From the IMG/VR virus record IMGVR_UViG_3300047678_000169, positions 16,239-80,238 of that record: a stretch of DNA of 64,000 nucleotides, one strand, 5' to 3'. The position numbers and the translations under genes are program-made. Below, piece by piece: positions 34,171 to 43,900 of this stretch. Each line of letters starts with the position of its first letter. The stretch's first letter is position 1. The notes under the pieces were generated by a model, which was given only the letters and a program-made list of their open reading frames with translations, was not told the DNA's origin and made no database searches. This stretch comes from a virus.

Positions 34171-35136
34171 TTAAGATGCCATTTTGTAACCGATAAGGCT
34201 GTTTGTCAACGTTTTTTCGTGTATAATAATCGCTTTCTCTTTACCTTTGAACTCAAACTCTAAGTGAAGCTTCTTTTTATACAGTCGATATTCCCAAGAA
34301 TCTCTCCAAGGAGAAATGGCATGGGCGCGGGAAACTTTGTCCTTCTCATGGTCAGAATAATGAAATAAAGGAGTAATTTTTTTAGGCCAAGTAGAAACAC
34401 AAACTTTAAGAGCGGTCATTGCATCGTATCCATCAGGATTTAAAGCATGATGGAGATTGTCATAGGTGATAGGAATTTTTCTCTTGGAAAAAATGTAATT
34501 TTGAAGAGCCTTAACTGACCAACTATTTTTCTTGTCTTCATTTTCAAGAACCAAACGAAGTCTGACTGAATCTGGCAATGAATCGTATTCGTGAATGAAT
34601 CTATCAGCAATTTTTTGAAGTGTTTCGTGTCCGCCACCCAAGAAGCAATTCAAATGAATGTTGATAGGAGCTTGGTAAGACCTTGGAAGTTCGAGTAAAT
34701 CCATAATGAACCCATGTTGAATTAATTCACGGCGAGCCGACTCACGAACATGGTCTTTTTCGGAAGCTAAGACAACAAATTGGTCAGGATGCATACTACA
34801 ACGCATATCGCTACCAATCATGAAATAACCAATAGATGCAGCAGCCTTCTTAATTTTATCAGCATCTTTCAAGTCCTCAAGTTGGTATTGAACTTGAGGA
34901 TGGGTCATCAACGGAAACACGTTACTTCCAATTCTATAATTCCAACCGTGGTTAGAACAAGTCAAGATGTGCTGTTTGATAGCCTTCATGTTGGCTAGAG
35001 CTCGTTCTGACAATGCTTCCATTGCTTTTGCTTTGCCAAGTTTGACGTATTGTGAATACGTCATGGTTTTAAACTTACACCCCTTATCTTGAAGGCCGGT
35101 GTGGATGCAGCAAAGAGACGGTTTATGTTGAATCAT
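34171..35136 (-). CDS. uvdE: UV damage endonuclease UvdE/Uve1-like
   Basis: The 321-residue protein has RCSMHPDQFVVL, PINIHLNCFLGGG, LVLENEDKKNSW and ITYDNLHHALN. These are the metal-site motifs (H, E, D/H) of the UvdE TIM-barrel, which nicks DNA 5' to UV photoproducts. It is the expected length for the family. Start at 35136 is the first ATG. It adds a photolyase-independent repair route for the phage. Confidence 0.85.
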   Translation of the reverse strand: MIQHKPSLCCIHTGLQDKGCKFKTMTYSQYVKLGKAKAMEALSERALANMKAIKQHILTCSNHGWNYRIGSNVFPLMTHPQVQYQLEDLKDADKIKKAAASIGYFMIGSDMRCSMHPDQFVVLASEKDHVRESARRELIQHGFIMDLLELPRSYQAPINIHLNCFLGGGHETLQKIADRFIHEYDSLPDSVRLRLVLENEDKKNSWSVKALQNYIFSKRKIPITYDNLHHALNPDGYDAMTALKVCVSTWPKKITPLFHYSDHEKDKVSRAHAISPWRDSWEYRLYKKKLHLEFEFKGKEKAIIIHEKTLTNSLIGYKMAS

Positions 35137-35166
35137 TGTTACATATTATAGTAACAATCATTCGTG

Positions 35167-36219
35167 TCAACGCATTTTTCTTCTTATAAAAACAAACCCA
35201 ATGGACACGGCTATAAAAATAGCTCCATAGGTTGAAGGTTCTGGCACCGGACGAGAAACTTGTGCTCCAAATCCCATAAAATCCATGTTTCCATACCCAG
35301 CAGAATCGGTATTTGTTGGATAGTAGGTGGCATTGTTCCAATTGACCAATTGTGTTCCCGTTGTAGCAGTAACATCACCAGCCATCAGTGAATATCCGTA
35401 AATAGTTTGTCCAGGACTCAATCCTAAATCTGCCATACGAATCAAAATACCCACAAGATATAAATCGTTTGCTCCCAAGGTTCCTGAATTCGTATCCACT
35501 GTTGCTACTGTTTGATTTGTATTGTTTGTGGGGCTTGTGTAAAGATTGTCTCCAAACGTTGTGGTTGAACGAAGATATGTTCCATTGGTTCCGTCAGGCG
35601 TTCCCACAGGCCCACCAAATGAATCGGATGCAACTAACAATCCACTGTTGGCATATGCAGTTGGTGTTCCTGCTCCATCAACTGATGTATAAGCTGCGAT
35701 GCGGAAGCCGTCGCCGAAGTTATTTTGGTTTTCCAAATCAAAAAATACCAATGCATCGTTGGCTTGAACAGTATATCCCCCACTAAAATAAAAATCCATT
35801 CTTTCAATGTTGGTGTTCTGTGCGCTGGTTCCGTTTGCAAATGGATTTCTGATTCCTTGGCTTAAATCACCACTCAACATAACTTCTGAAAGAGTTGGAG
35901 TTGTATCTCCAGCTCCTATAACTTGATTGGGGGAACCGAGAGAGTTGTATTGATAAAATACCGTAGAGTTATTTGGGCTTGTTGTTCCCGTGTTTCTTCT
36001 GAAAAATACATTGTCGGCGACCGGACCAGTAAATTGATAATCTCCTAGTGTCGTATTGATTGTCGATACTACTGAAGTCTGATTCAAGTATCTAATTTCA
36101 TCGACGTTTCTGTTGGCTCCATTTGATGAAACGCCATACGTCACACTGTTGACTGCCACTTGTCCGAAGCAAGATGACACCAATAATAGGAGAAAAATGA
36201 GTTTTTTGTAGGGGTTCAT
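35167..36219 (-). CDS. secreted PEP-CTERM protein
   Basis: The 350-residue protein has a signal peptide (YKKLIFLLLLVSSCFGQ) and a C-terminal PEP-CTERM sorting signal: VPEPSTYGAIFIAVSIGFVF plus IRRK (about residues 325-349). The body is a beta-rich Ser/Thr/Asn domain. PEP-CTERM tags anchor proteins for exosortase processing and occur in hosts with EPS export (Verrucomicrobia, Planctomycetes and others). A TATAAGTAT element (minus-strand ATACTTATA) sits just upstream. In a phage this is highly unusual. Confidence 0.85.
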   Translation of the reverse strand: MNPYKKLIFLLLLVSSCFGQVAVNSVTYGVSSNGANRNVDEIRYLNQTSVVSTINTTLGDYQFTGPVADNVFFRRNTGTTSPNNSTVFYQYNSLGSPNQVIGAGDTTPTLSEVMLSGDLSQGIRNPFANGTSAQNTNIERMDFYFSGGYTVQANDALVFFDLENQNNFGDGFRIAAYTSVDGAGTPTAYANSGLLVASDSFGGPVGTPDGTNGTYLRSTTTFGDNLYTSPTNNTNQTVATVDTNSGTLGANDLYLVGILIRMADLGLSPGQTIYGYSLMAGDVTATTGTQLVNWNNATYYPTNTDSAGYGNMDFMGFGAQVSRPVPEPSTYGAIFIAVSIGFVFIRRKMR

Positions 36220-36222
36220 ACC

Positions 36223-36231
36223 TATAAGTAT
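36223..36231 (-). promoter_or_regulatory. ATACTTATA element upstream of PEP-CTERM gene
   Basis: Same element, minus strand, just before ATG 36219. Confidence 0.45.
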
Positions 36232-36234
36232 TGT

Positions 36235-37053
36235 TTAGGGTATAATAAATCCACTTGGGTCGTATTTACAAGGAGCTTTTATCCATTTTTCACAATACAC
36301 ATCCTTTGGGTCAGCGTGGACCAGTAATTCTGGCCCAAACCAAACTTCTGGAGCTATTACAACCTTATTTGGATTGTCTGATAGCCACGCTCCCCACCAA
36401 GTAAATGTAGAATTAGATATAGCAAAATGATGACACAAAGATAACAGCCACAAAGCCTCATGTCGAATGTAATCCACATAAACTACGTTAGAAAAATGTA
36501 AATTTTGTTTACACCATTCAACATCGTCACTCACAATAAAAATGAAATCACTCTGAGGCAACATTTCTTTGACCATGTAAAGGTAATCCTTTGATACAAC
36601 AGGATGCCTGTTTGGAAATGTTAAGAAATCTCCTCTTCTGACAACGATGGCGGATGTGATTCCTTGTTTTAGTTGGGGATATTCTTGATACACTTTGGTT
36701 AAAAACTCTTCCGTAGGACCGTAGAGAGATTTTATCTCATTGGCATACTCTTTGAAAAATTTTTCGCTTTCAAAGTATCCCCTAAATACCGTGGGTTTTG
36801 TATCGTGTGGAGTCAACAACGTATAATGATGTGGGCTTTGAATGTAATGATATGAGTCGTCATTTTCTGGAGACCTATCAATGGTAAATTCAAGTTTCCT
36901 AAACACTGTAGAGTAATAATCGCTTACAGATGTATCATGTTTTGGTAAAATCAACTGTCGATTGTGACGAATTGATTGGGCATAGACATTTGCAATTTGA
37001 AACATCTGGTTTCCAAGTCTTCCTGTCATTCTACATGTTACAAAGTTGTTCAC
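36235..37053 (-). CDS. alpha-1,2-fucosyltransferase-like glycosyltransferase (GT11)
   Basis: VTCRMTGRLGNQMFQIANVY is the GT11 start. SAIVVRRGDFL is the H/R-R-G-D motif II and FAISNSTFTWWGAWLSDN is motif III/IV. At 272 residues it is the family's usual length. The enzyme would transfer fucose or a related sugar from a GDP-sugar. It overlaps the GT25 gene stop upstream. Confidence 0.9.
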   Translation of the reverse strand: MNNFVTCRMTGRLGNQMFQIANVYAQSIRHNRQLILPKHDTSVSDYYSTVFRKLEFTIDRSPENDDSYHYIQSPHHYTLLTPHDTKPTVFRGYFESEKFFKEYANEIKSLYGPTEEFLTKVYQEYPQLKQGITSAIVVRRGDFLTFPNRHPVVSKDYLYMVKEMLPQSDFIFIVSDDVEWCKQNLHFSNVVYVDYIRHEALWLLSLCHHFAISNSTFTWWGAWLSDNPNKVVIAPEVWFGPELLVHADPKDVYCEKWIKAPCKYDPSGFIIP

Positions 37054-37715
37054 ACTATTCTAAATTTGTTATAAGAGCCATTCCATATATCGTGGGTAAT
37101 AGCGTTTCCCGTTATATCAATATCAGATTCTCCTTCACGTTGAATTACTGACATAGGATGGACAAAGTATTTATTGAAATAGGTTCTATCACCAATCCAT
37201 CCATCATAGATACAATCAGTGTATGGTCTAAAAGTCAATAATTCATCGATACATTTACTGTTTATTCCTACAGCATGGAACGTTAAAACAATGTTCGGCT
37301 TCAAAAGATTTTCAGACACTCTTTTTACTTCTCCGTCTATTATCAATCCTCCAAAATAAAGAAAATCCCAATCTGGAAATTCTGAAATTTGGTCTAATGC
37401 TTTTTCTACATTTTCAAGACCATTTTCACAAAACATCATGTCATCTTCACAGACCAACACTCTGTCATAGCCTTCTTCTTTTATCTTTAAAAATGTGTTG
37501 TGAAAGGCTTTGCTACAGCAATCTCCTTTCCAAACTGTTTCATTTTCGCTTGGCTTGTTTTCTTTCGCTGTTTCTATATCATCTACACCTGGAATTCTTT
37601 CAAAGAAAGAAGAGAGGCCAATTCTTGAAACTTCATTTTCAAATAGCTTCTTTCTTTCTGGTCTCTTATCAAGATTTATGTAATATCCCTTTTGAAAAAA
37701 CTCGTCAATCTTCAC
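37050..37715 (-). CDS. glycosyltransferase family 25 (LPS-type)
   Basis: GYYINLDKRPERKKLFENEV is the GT25 start. VLVCEDDMMFCENGLENVEK contains the conserved ED-D of GT25 galactosyltransferases, which act in LOS/LPS synthesis. It has 221 residues. It is the first gene of a two-gene glycosyltransferase operon, only 8 bases from the tmRNA 3' end. Confidence 0.85.
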   Translation of the reverse strand: MKIDEFFQKGYYINLDKRPERKKLFENEVSRIGLSSFFERIPGVDDIETAKENKPSENETVWKGDCCSKAFHNTFLKIKEEGYDRVLVCEDDMMFCENGLENVEKALDQISEFPDWDFLYFGGLIIDGEVKRVSENLLKPNIVLTFHAVGINSKCIDELLTFRPYTDCIYDGWIGDRTYFNKYFVHPMSVIQREGESDIDITGNAITHDIWNGSYNKFRIV

Positions 37716-37722
37716 TGTAAAT

Positions 37723-38127
37723 TGGTGGACCTGCGGGGAGTTGAACCCCGGTGTTTCATAAATTGCTCATCAGACATATACAAGCGTTAACACGGTGGAT
37801 ATGATTGTGGTTAGTAGTGTGCTCCACAAAAATTAGAGTCAGTAGTTTCTTCGTTGTTACAGTCTCACTTTCTCACAACGAACATATCAGCAGAGGTTGA
37901 CGTATTGACCCACTTATCTGCGTGGTGGAATACGGACTGCTCAGTTTATTAAGCAGCGACAGCCATAGCGGCTCCAACGTTCTTCGCCTTGCGGAGAAGT
38001 GTTAGAACATTTAGCTTAGCAAGATTTCTCTTAGCATTTAGTTTTTGTAATCAGGATTATGCAGGATGTTTACCACCTGCGCTTGCGTTCCGAGCTCAAC
38101 CCATAAAGTCGAATCCTGGACAGGCCC
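37723..38127 (-). ncRNA. ssrA: tmRNA (transfer-messenger RNA)
   Basis: The 5' end reads GGGCCTGTCCAGGATTCGAC, close to the conserved tmRNA start. The 3' end has T-arm CGGGG-TTCAACT-CCCCG and then CAGGTCC-A-CCA, which pairs with 5' GGGCCTG as the acceptor stem. At nt 93 (38035) a reading frame opens with GCT and ends at TAATAA (37946-37951), encoding a 28-residue tag that ends MAVAA, in line with protease-degron tags. The tag is longer than the 10-residue E. coli type. It would rescue stalled ribosomes during infection. Confidence 0.92.
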
Positions 38128-38280
38128 AAAAATAAACAGACGGTAGATGTGTGTGGCTTTCCAGTTCGGCGGAGGCTTCCTATTCCGTGACTTCGGGTTT
38201 TGTTCAAAAAGAACTTTCCTACTATTGTGTCGTTGGAAAACGCTACGTATAACATAAGTGGCAGTGTAATCTCTACTCAT
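38038..38280 (-). CDS. small ORF overlapping the tmRNA 5' part (80 aa; doubtful)
   Basis: ATG 38280 has a GGAG site 8 bases upstream, within a small CTCC-TAAC-GGAG hairpin. The first ~50 residues (RSVFQRHNSRKVLFEQNPKS) look protein-like, but the last third lies in the tmRNA 5' region. It may be a real small gene ending inside the tmRNA or a chance ORF. Confidence 0.3.
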   Translation of the reverse strand: MSRDYTATYVIRSVFQRHNSRKVLFEQNPKSRNRKPPPNWKATHIYRLFIFGPVQDSTLWVELGTQAQVVNILHNPDYKN

Positions 38281-38379
38281 ATCTGCTCCGTTAGGAGTTT
38301 ATCCGTCTGCTATAAAATTGTTTAGTATCAAAGAACTGTCTATAAATATAGTCCGTTTTATTGATAAGTCAACTATATT

Positions 38380-39753
38380 TTATCTATCCGATTCAATATA
38401 AATTCTATTAACATCTATCCCAACGGTTCCGACGGTCGTATTTGTAGCGCCGTTTCCTATTACTACCTGAGGACCAAGAAATACCGTGGATGTTGGGAGA
38501 TTGTTTGTTATACTCGAATTTATCAACGTTGTCGCAAGAGAACCAGAACCATTGTCTTGCATATCTACTCTGAAATAAACTGTTGAATCATTTGGTTTTG
38601 CATACATATAAACGTCAAAGACACTTCCTCCGTTGATGACCGAGCCACTTATTGCTGTCGAATAAGTTCCTACGGTATCTCTCGAAATAAATGATAGAGA
38701 ACTTCCCGAATCAAATGAAGCTTTCCACAATCCGATTGTGTTATTTTGCATTGTATCTGACGATACTACTTCTGCAGTTCCGGGAGTCATACCACAAAAA
38801 ATTCTAGAACCGGATGCCCAAGCAGCAATTCCAAATCTAGCGAAGAAAAACCAGCCACCCAAACCAGAAGAATTTCCTCTCCAAAATTGAGGGCTTCCGG
38901 CGGCCGTGCAAATTATTCCCATTGATTGATTTTGTGTCGTGGCCGCATTGACATGCCTTGTTCTTTTTAGAGAATTCAATAAAACAGGAACAGTAGATGT
39001 TGGCGTCGGTGTAGATACTGTTCCTGCGCTTCCGCCTTTTGCCCATGTTGTTCCAAAACCAAGAGTGACGGTAGTTCCACTTGAGGGTGTATAAAATATT
39101 TGTGTGTTTCCAAATAATGCTGGTTGAAATGGAGTGTCGATTCCTGATGGACCGACCCATTTTGGCAACATTCTTCCTGAAACATTTTTTGAATATATTC
39201 TTAAGTTATTAGAAGATGAACCTGCCGGCTCATTTGTTATTCCATTCAATATTATACTTGTGTCAGTTCCATTTAATCCGAATTCATTGGCACTTTTATC
39301 CCAAGTGATATTAGAATCTCCACCGATTATATTTCCTCCGTCATTAAATTGAATGGATTTATCTGTTCCCGATGCAATTAATCCCATTCCTGTCAAAACA
39401 TTTCCATTTGAATCAAGAACATTCCATCCAGAATCCCATACAAATTGCATTGTATATCCACCCAAAAGATTTATTTTAATTAATTCTACCGATGTAGTTC
39501 CGTCAAAATGTTGAGCTGTAATCACGTTTGGACCGGTTGATGTATTTCTAATACTGATAAATTTGGCCTGTCTTTGCGTCGACCCGGCTGGCGACCCGAT
39601 TATAGTTGTTGTGGTTGCTGACGAAACAATAGTATTTGTTCTTCCGGGAGTGAACGTTGATGTAGTTTGGTCGGCCCAGCTTGCTTGGATATTAATACTA
39701 GCCGTGGTTGTGGTGACTATTCTGATAATGTCTGATGTGGATGTTAGTAACAT
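38380..39753 (-). CDS. tail/fibre structural protein (457 aa)
   Basis: The protein is rich in Ser, Thr, Gly and Asn with beta-strand content, and repeats such as GTTSVELIKINLLGG and SIQFNDGGNIIGG. Long low-complexity segments precede a more ordered C-terminal domain (FRVDMQDNGSGSL). These features are typical of tail-fibre or appendage proteins. It is the most distal of three adjacent structural genes read in the same direction. Confidence 0.7.
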   Translation of the reverse strand: MLLTSTSDIIRIVTTTTASINIQASWADQTTSTFTPGRTNTIVSSATTTTIIGSPAGSTQRQAKFISIRNTSTGPNVITAQHFDGTTSVELIKINLLGGYTMQFVWDSGWNVLDSNGNVLTGMGLIASGTDKSIQFNDGGNIIGGDSNITWDKSANEFGLNGTDTSIILNGITNEPAGSSSNNLRIYSKNVSGRMLPKWVGPSGIDTPFQPALFGNTQIFYTPSSGTTVTLGFGTTWAKGGSAGTVSTPTPTSTVPVLLNSLKRTRHVNAATTQNQSMGIICTAAGSPQFWRGNSSGLGGWFFFARFGIAAWASGSRIFCGMTPGTAEVVSSDTMQNNTIGLWKASFDSGSSLSFISRDTVGTYSTAISGSVINGGSVFDVYMYAKPNDSTVYFRVDMQDNGSGSLATTLINSSITNNLPTSTVFLGPQVVIGNGATNTTVGTVGIDVNRIYIESDR

Positions 39754-39765
39754 ATGTTAATCTTT

Positions 39766-40980
39766 TTAAAAACCTATTGATGTGATTGAAAATACTTGTG
39801 CCTGACTTAGGCCGCTTCCCACCGCAGCGGGAGCCCACGATGCAGATACCGCGAATGACGCGGTGGCTTGAATACTGGAACTTAAAGACAAATTTATCGT
39901 AGCATTGGTAGTAGGATTAGTTACGCTGGCTATAATTCCACTGGCCGATACAATTGATATAGAAGATACTCCACCACCTACACCACCAGGTGCCCAAGAC
40001 GCACTGACAGCAAACTGAGACCACGATGCAGTTCCAAACAGTGAGCCGGTGATTTGTGGACTGTTAACAATTGAAGAAGTTATCTGCGTGCTGTTAAACG
40101 AACTTGATAGAGCTACGAGCCTGTTTGAAAATGAAGCAGAGGTTGTTGCTACTGCTATATTTGTTACTGTGAAAGATGAACTTAATGGTGCTATCGAAGC
40201 ACTCAAAGCCTGCAATGAACCGGATACAATTATTAGGCTTGAGCTTACTGGTATAACTGAGGAGCTGTTCGTGTTTACGACTGTGGTTAGAGCCACGACA
40301 GTTGTAGTAAACGATGAACTTGTTGCCGTGGCGCTTGTAGAAAATGAACTTGATAGCGTTCCAAGTCTCGTTGAGAAGGATGCTGATGAAACGACGAAAG
40401 AAGATGATACGGCAGTTAGCGACGTATTGGTTGCGACATTTGTAACAGTCAACGAAGAGCTTAATGGTGCAATCGATGCGCTTAGAGCTTGCAATGAACC
40501 AGAAAAAATAATCAAACTGGAACTGACAGGAATTAACGACGAACTGTTTGTGTTGACAGTAGAAGTCAAGGCTACAATAGTCGTCGTCAAAGATGAACTT
40601 AGTGGAGCAATTGATGCACTTAGAGACTGAAGCGAGCTTGAGATTACAATCAAACTCGAGCTAACAGGAATCAACGAAGAGCTATTCGTGCTGACCGTTG
40701 ATGTGAGGGATACAATTGTCGTAGTAAATGAAGAGCTGTTCGTGGTATCCGATGTTGCGAATGATGAAGAATATGTCAGTGCGTTTAAGGCGAACGATGC
40801 CGTTGTTGCCATAGACGATGTTCCAAAGCCAGGAGTTATTCCCGCTGCCGATTCCGCCTGCACTCTTAATTGATTGTTTGCATCTAAAAATAAGCTAGAC
40901 GTTGTTACGCCATCTGCGTTCATCAACGAGAGAACCGGGCCGTTTTTTTGGTCAAATAGAATTTCTGAAATATTGCTCAT
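39766..40980 (-). CDS. repetitive tail-fibre protein (404 aa)
   Basis: It is built of Ser/Thr-rich repeats (SSSLIPVSSSLIVISSSLQS-type, at least three copies) and ends with GTASW...SASWAP segments shared with the neighbouring 1,251-aa protein. It probably forms a trimeric fibre stalk. A TATAAGTAT element precedes its ATG. The repeats make it prone to length variation. Confidence 0.75.
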   Translation of the reverse strand: MSNISEILFDQKNGPVLSLMNADGVTTSSLFLDANNQLRVQAESAAGITPGFGTSSMATTASFALNALTYSSSFATSDTTNSSSFTTTIVSLTSTVSTNSSSLIPVSSSLIVISSSLQSLSASIAPLSSSLTTTIVALTSTVNTNSSSLIPVSSSLIIFSGSLQALSASIAPLSSSLTVTNVATNTSLTAVSSSFVVSSASFSTRLGTLSSSFSTSATATSSSFTTTVVALTTVVNTNSSSVIPVSSSLIIVSGSLQALSASIAPLSSSFTVTNIAVATTSASFSNRLVALSSSFNSTQITSSIVNSPQITGSLFGTASWSQFAVSASWAPGGVGGGVSSISIVSASGIIASVTNPTTNATINLSLSSSIQATASFAVSASWAPAAVGSGLSQAQVFSITSIGF

Positions 40981-43900
40981 AGCTTACTTATAAGTATTGA
41001 AACCGATGGTTTTGAGTGTGAAGTTGCAATAGAAGGTGGCGGTATAACCTGCATGGAACCACTATTTCCAGCGAATTCAGCTCTGAGAGCGGAGCCTGAT
41101 AGAACAGGAATTATCACCTTTGAAACTAATGGCTGAGGAACGTTGTTGGCCGTGAATGAGAAAGCAGAATAACTTCCTGATATTTCAAGATTATCAAGAA
41201 CCAATCTTGTTGCTCCGACCAAAGTTCCGCTGCCTGTCTTTTGCATGTAGGTAGTTAAAGTAACTTCATATAATCCACCCAAAGAACATGTGAATTGTCC
41301 AGATGATGTTGAATGTGTCCATGCCGGAGAAGGAGTTAAAATATTGCTGAAATTAATTTCGTTAAACGTATTGACAGACAGAACAGACTGTGAGCCAGTT
41401 CCAATTGCTGTGTAAAATCCGGATGCTGTTGCGTTTGCTGCCCATGAGGCTGTTCCAAACAAAGAACCTGTTATTTGTGAACTGTTGATGAATGAACTTG
41501 TAACTTGTGTGCTATTGAATGAGCCAGAGAGTGCAACGAGTCTACTTGAGAAAGAGGCTGAAGAATTTACAAAAGAACTTGATACAGTAAGTAAGCTTCC
41601 ACTGTCAGCCAATTCCCTTGCTGTAAATGATGCAGAAGTGGCCTGGTAAGATGAGGATAACGCTAATAGACTTCCTGAGTCAGCCAATTCTTTTGCAGTG
41701 AAGGATGCGGATGTTGTCTGATAGGATGACGACAGTGCCAACAAACTTCCGCTATTTGTAAATATCCTTGTGCTAAATGATGCAGAAGATGCAACAAAAG
41801 ATGCCGATACTGACAGTAGACTTGAACTATTCGTAGTGACATTTGAAGTCAAATTACTTATAGTAGAAGTTAAAGATGAACTATAAGATAAAGCATTTGA
41901 AGAGAAAGATGCTGTTCCATCCAAGCTACCACTGAAGGAACTTGTAACGTCAGTTGGAGTTATTCTACCCAAAGTAAGTGTTATCGATGGAGTAGTAGTT
42001 GCGTTTTGAACCGTTCCACTTACGCCGTTTGCCGTAGCAACGGACACCGATGTTACTGAGCCTGTTGCAGACGTTCCTGCTGTTGGTGCCCAAGACGCAG
42101 AAATTGCATTTACCGACCACGACGCAGTTCCAAATAAAGAACCGGTAATATTTCCTGAAAATGATGATGTTACGTCCGTTGGAACTATTCTACCAAGGGT
42201 TACTGTTATAGCGGGCGTTGTTGTTGCATTTTGAACGGTTCCACTAACTCCGTTTGATGTATTAACAGATACATTGGTTACTGAGCCGGTAGCCGATGTT
42301 CCCGATGTTGGTGCCCACGATGCCGAAATTGAATTTTGTGCCCAAGAGGATGTCCCGAATACTGAACCAGTTATTTGAGTGATTAGAGCAGATGATGCTG
42401 TTATTGATGTTGATACAGACAGTGAACCACTCAAAATTGTTATGTAGGAACTACTGAATGTTGCGATTGCTGACAAAGTATTTTGTGCTGTTCCGGTTGG
42501 CCCAACAGGAGCAATTTTGATTATAACACTTCCTCCGCCACCAAGTCCAGTTCCTCTACTTCCAGCCAACACAAAGTCTCTTCCCTGCGTATCGGATGTT
42601 CCGGCAACAACGCTTTGCATAGACATTGTTTGCGGAACAGCGGCCGCTGCATCAGCATTTCCGAACTGTAGATTTCCCGCTCCTGGACTTGTGATTACAG
42701 TGTCGGCGCTTGCATTTGCGTCAGCCAATCCTGTAATAAATCCATATCCATAATTTCCTCTTTGAATTACAAAACCTTTGCTATTAGAAATTCCGATGAC
42801 TCCATTACTTGCTCCAGCGGAACAACCAATTATCAATAATCCGTTTAAATCTTGTCCACCGAGATATATTACAGCGTTTCCTCCGGCACTCGTTCTTTCA
42901 ACTCTAAATATTCCTGTCGGGTCCGCTTTTGATGAAATTGCAGCTTCTGCCGAATATGAAGATGTTCCAAATACGCTTCCTGTTATTTGAGAGCCTGAAA
43001 TTATTGAACCAGTAATTTGTGAACTATTAAACGAAGATGATAGTGCCACTAACCTACTTGAGAACGAAGCGCTCGATACAACTAAGGAAGATGATACCAA
43101 TAATAAACTTCCTGAATCTGCTAATTCTTTTTCTGTGAAAGACGCGGAAGTTGTTTGGTAAGACGAGGAAAGTGATAATAGAGAGGCAGAGGTCGTTAGT
43201 AAACTTCCACTGTCTGTAAAGATTCTTGTGCTGAATGAAGCAGATGAAGCGACATAAGATGAAGACAGTGCCAACAAACTTCCAGAATCAGCCAGTTCTT
43301 TAGCTGTGAATGATGCAGAAGATGCCAAATAAGAAGCCGAAAGAGCTAATAAACTACCACTATCTTTAAACACCCTTGTGCTAAACGAAGCTGAAGAAAC
43401 AACGTAAGATGAAGAAAGCGTCAACAAACTTCCAGAATCAGCCAACTCTTTTGAGGTAAATGAAGCAGATGTTGTTTGATACGAAGAAGACAGAGCCAAC
43501 AAACTCGAACTATTCGTAGTAACGTTTGCGGTCAAACTACTGATGGTCGTTGTAAACGAAGCACTGTTGGTTGTATCGCTAGTGCTAAATGATGAAGAAT
43601 ATGTTTGGGCGTTTTGAGAGAATGATGCGGTTCCAAACAACGAACCTGTAAATTGTGAGCCGGAAATTATTGAACCCGTAATTTGTCCGGTTGAAATTGA
43701 TGTTGGAGTTATTGCTCCTAACGTTATAGAAATCGCCGGGGCCGTTGTCGAATTAGCAACAGTTCCACTTACTCCAGCGTTTGTGGTTACGCTTACGCTT
43801 GTTACAGAGCCTGTGGTTGTTGTTCCTGATGTAGGAGCCCACGATGCCGATACTGAATTTTGTGCCCATGACGCAGTTCCAAACAATGAACCGGTTATTT

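Noticed and set aside
40049-40873. Long plus-strand ORFs opposite the fibre genes
   Set aside because: Their repetitive sequence mirrors the fibre repeats on the minus strand; they are shadows of low-complexity coding.
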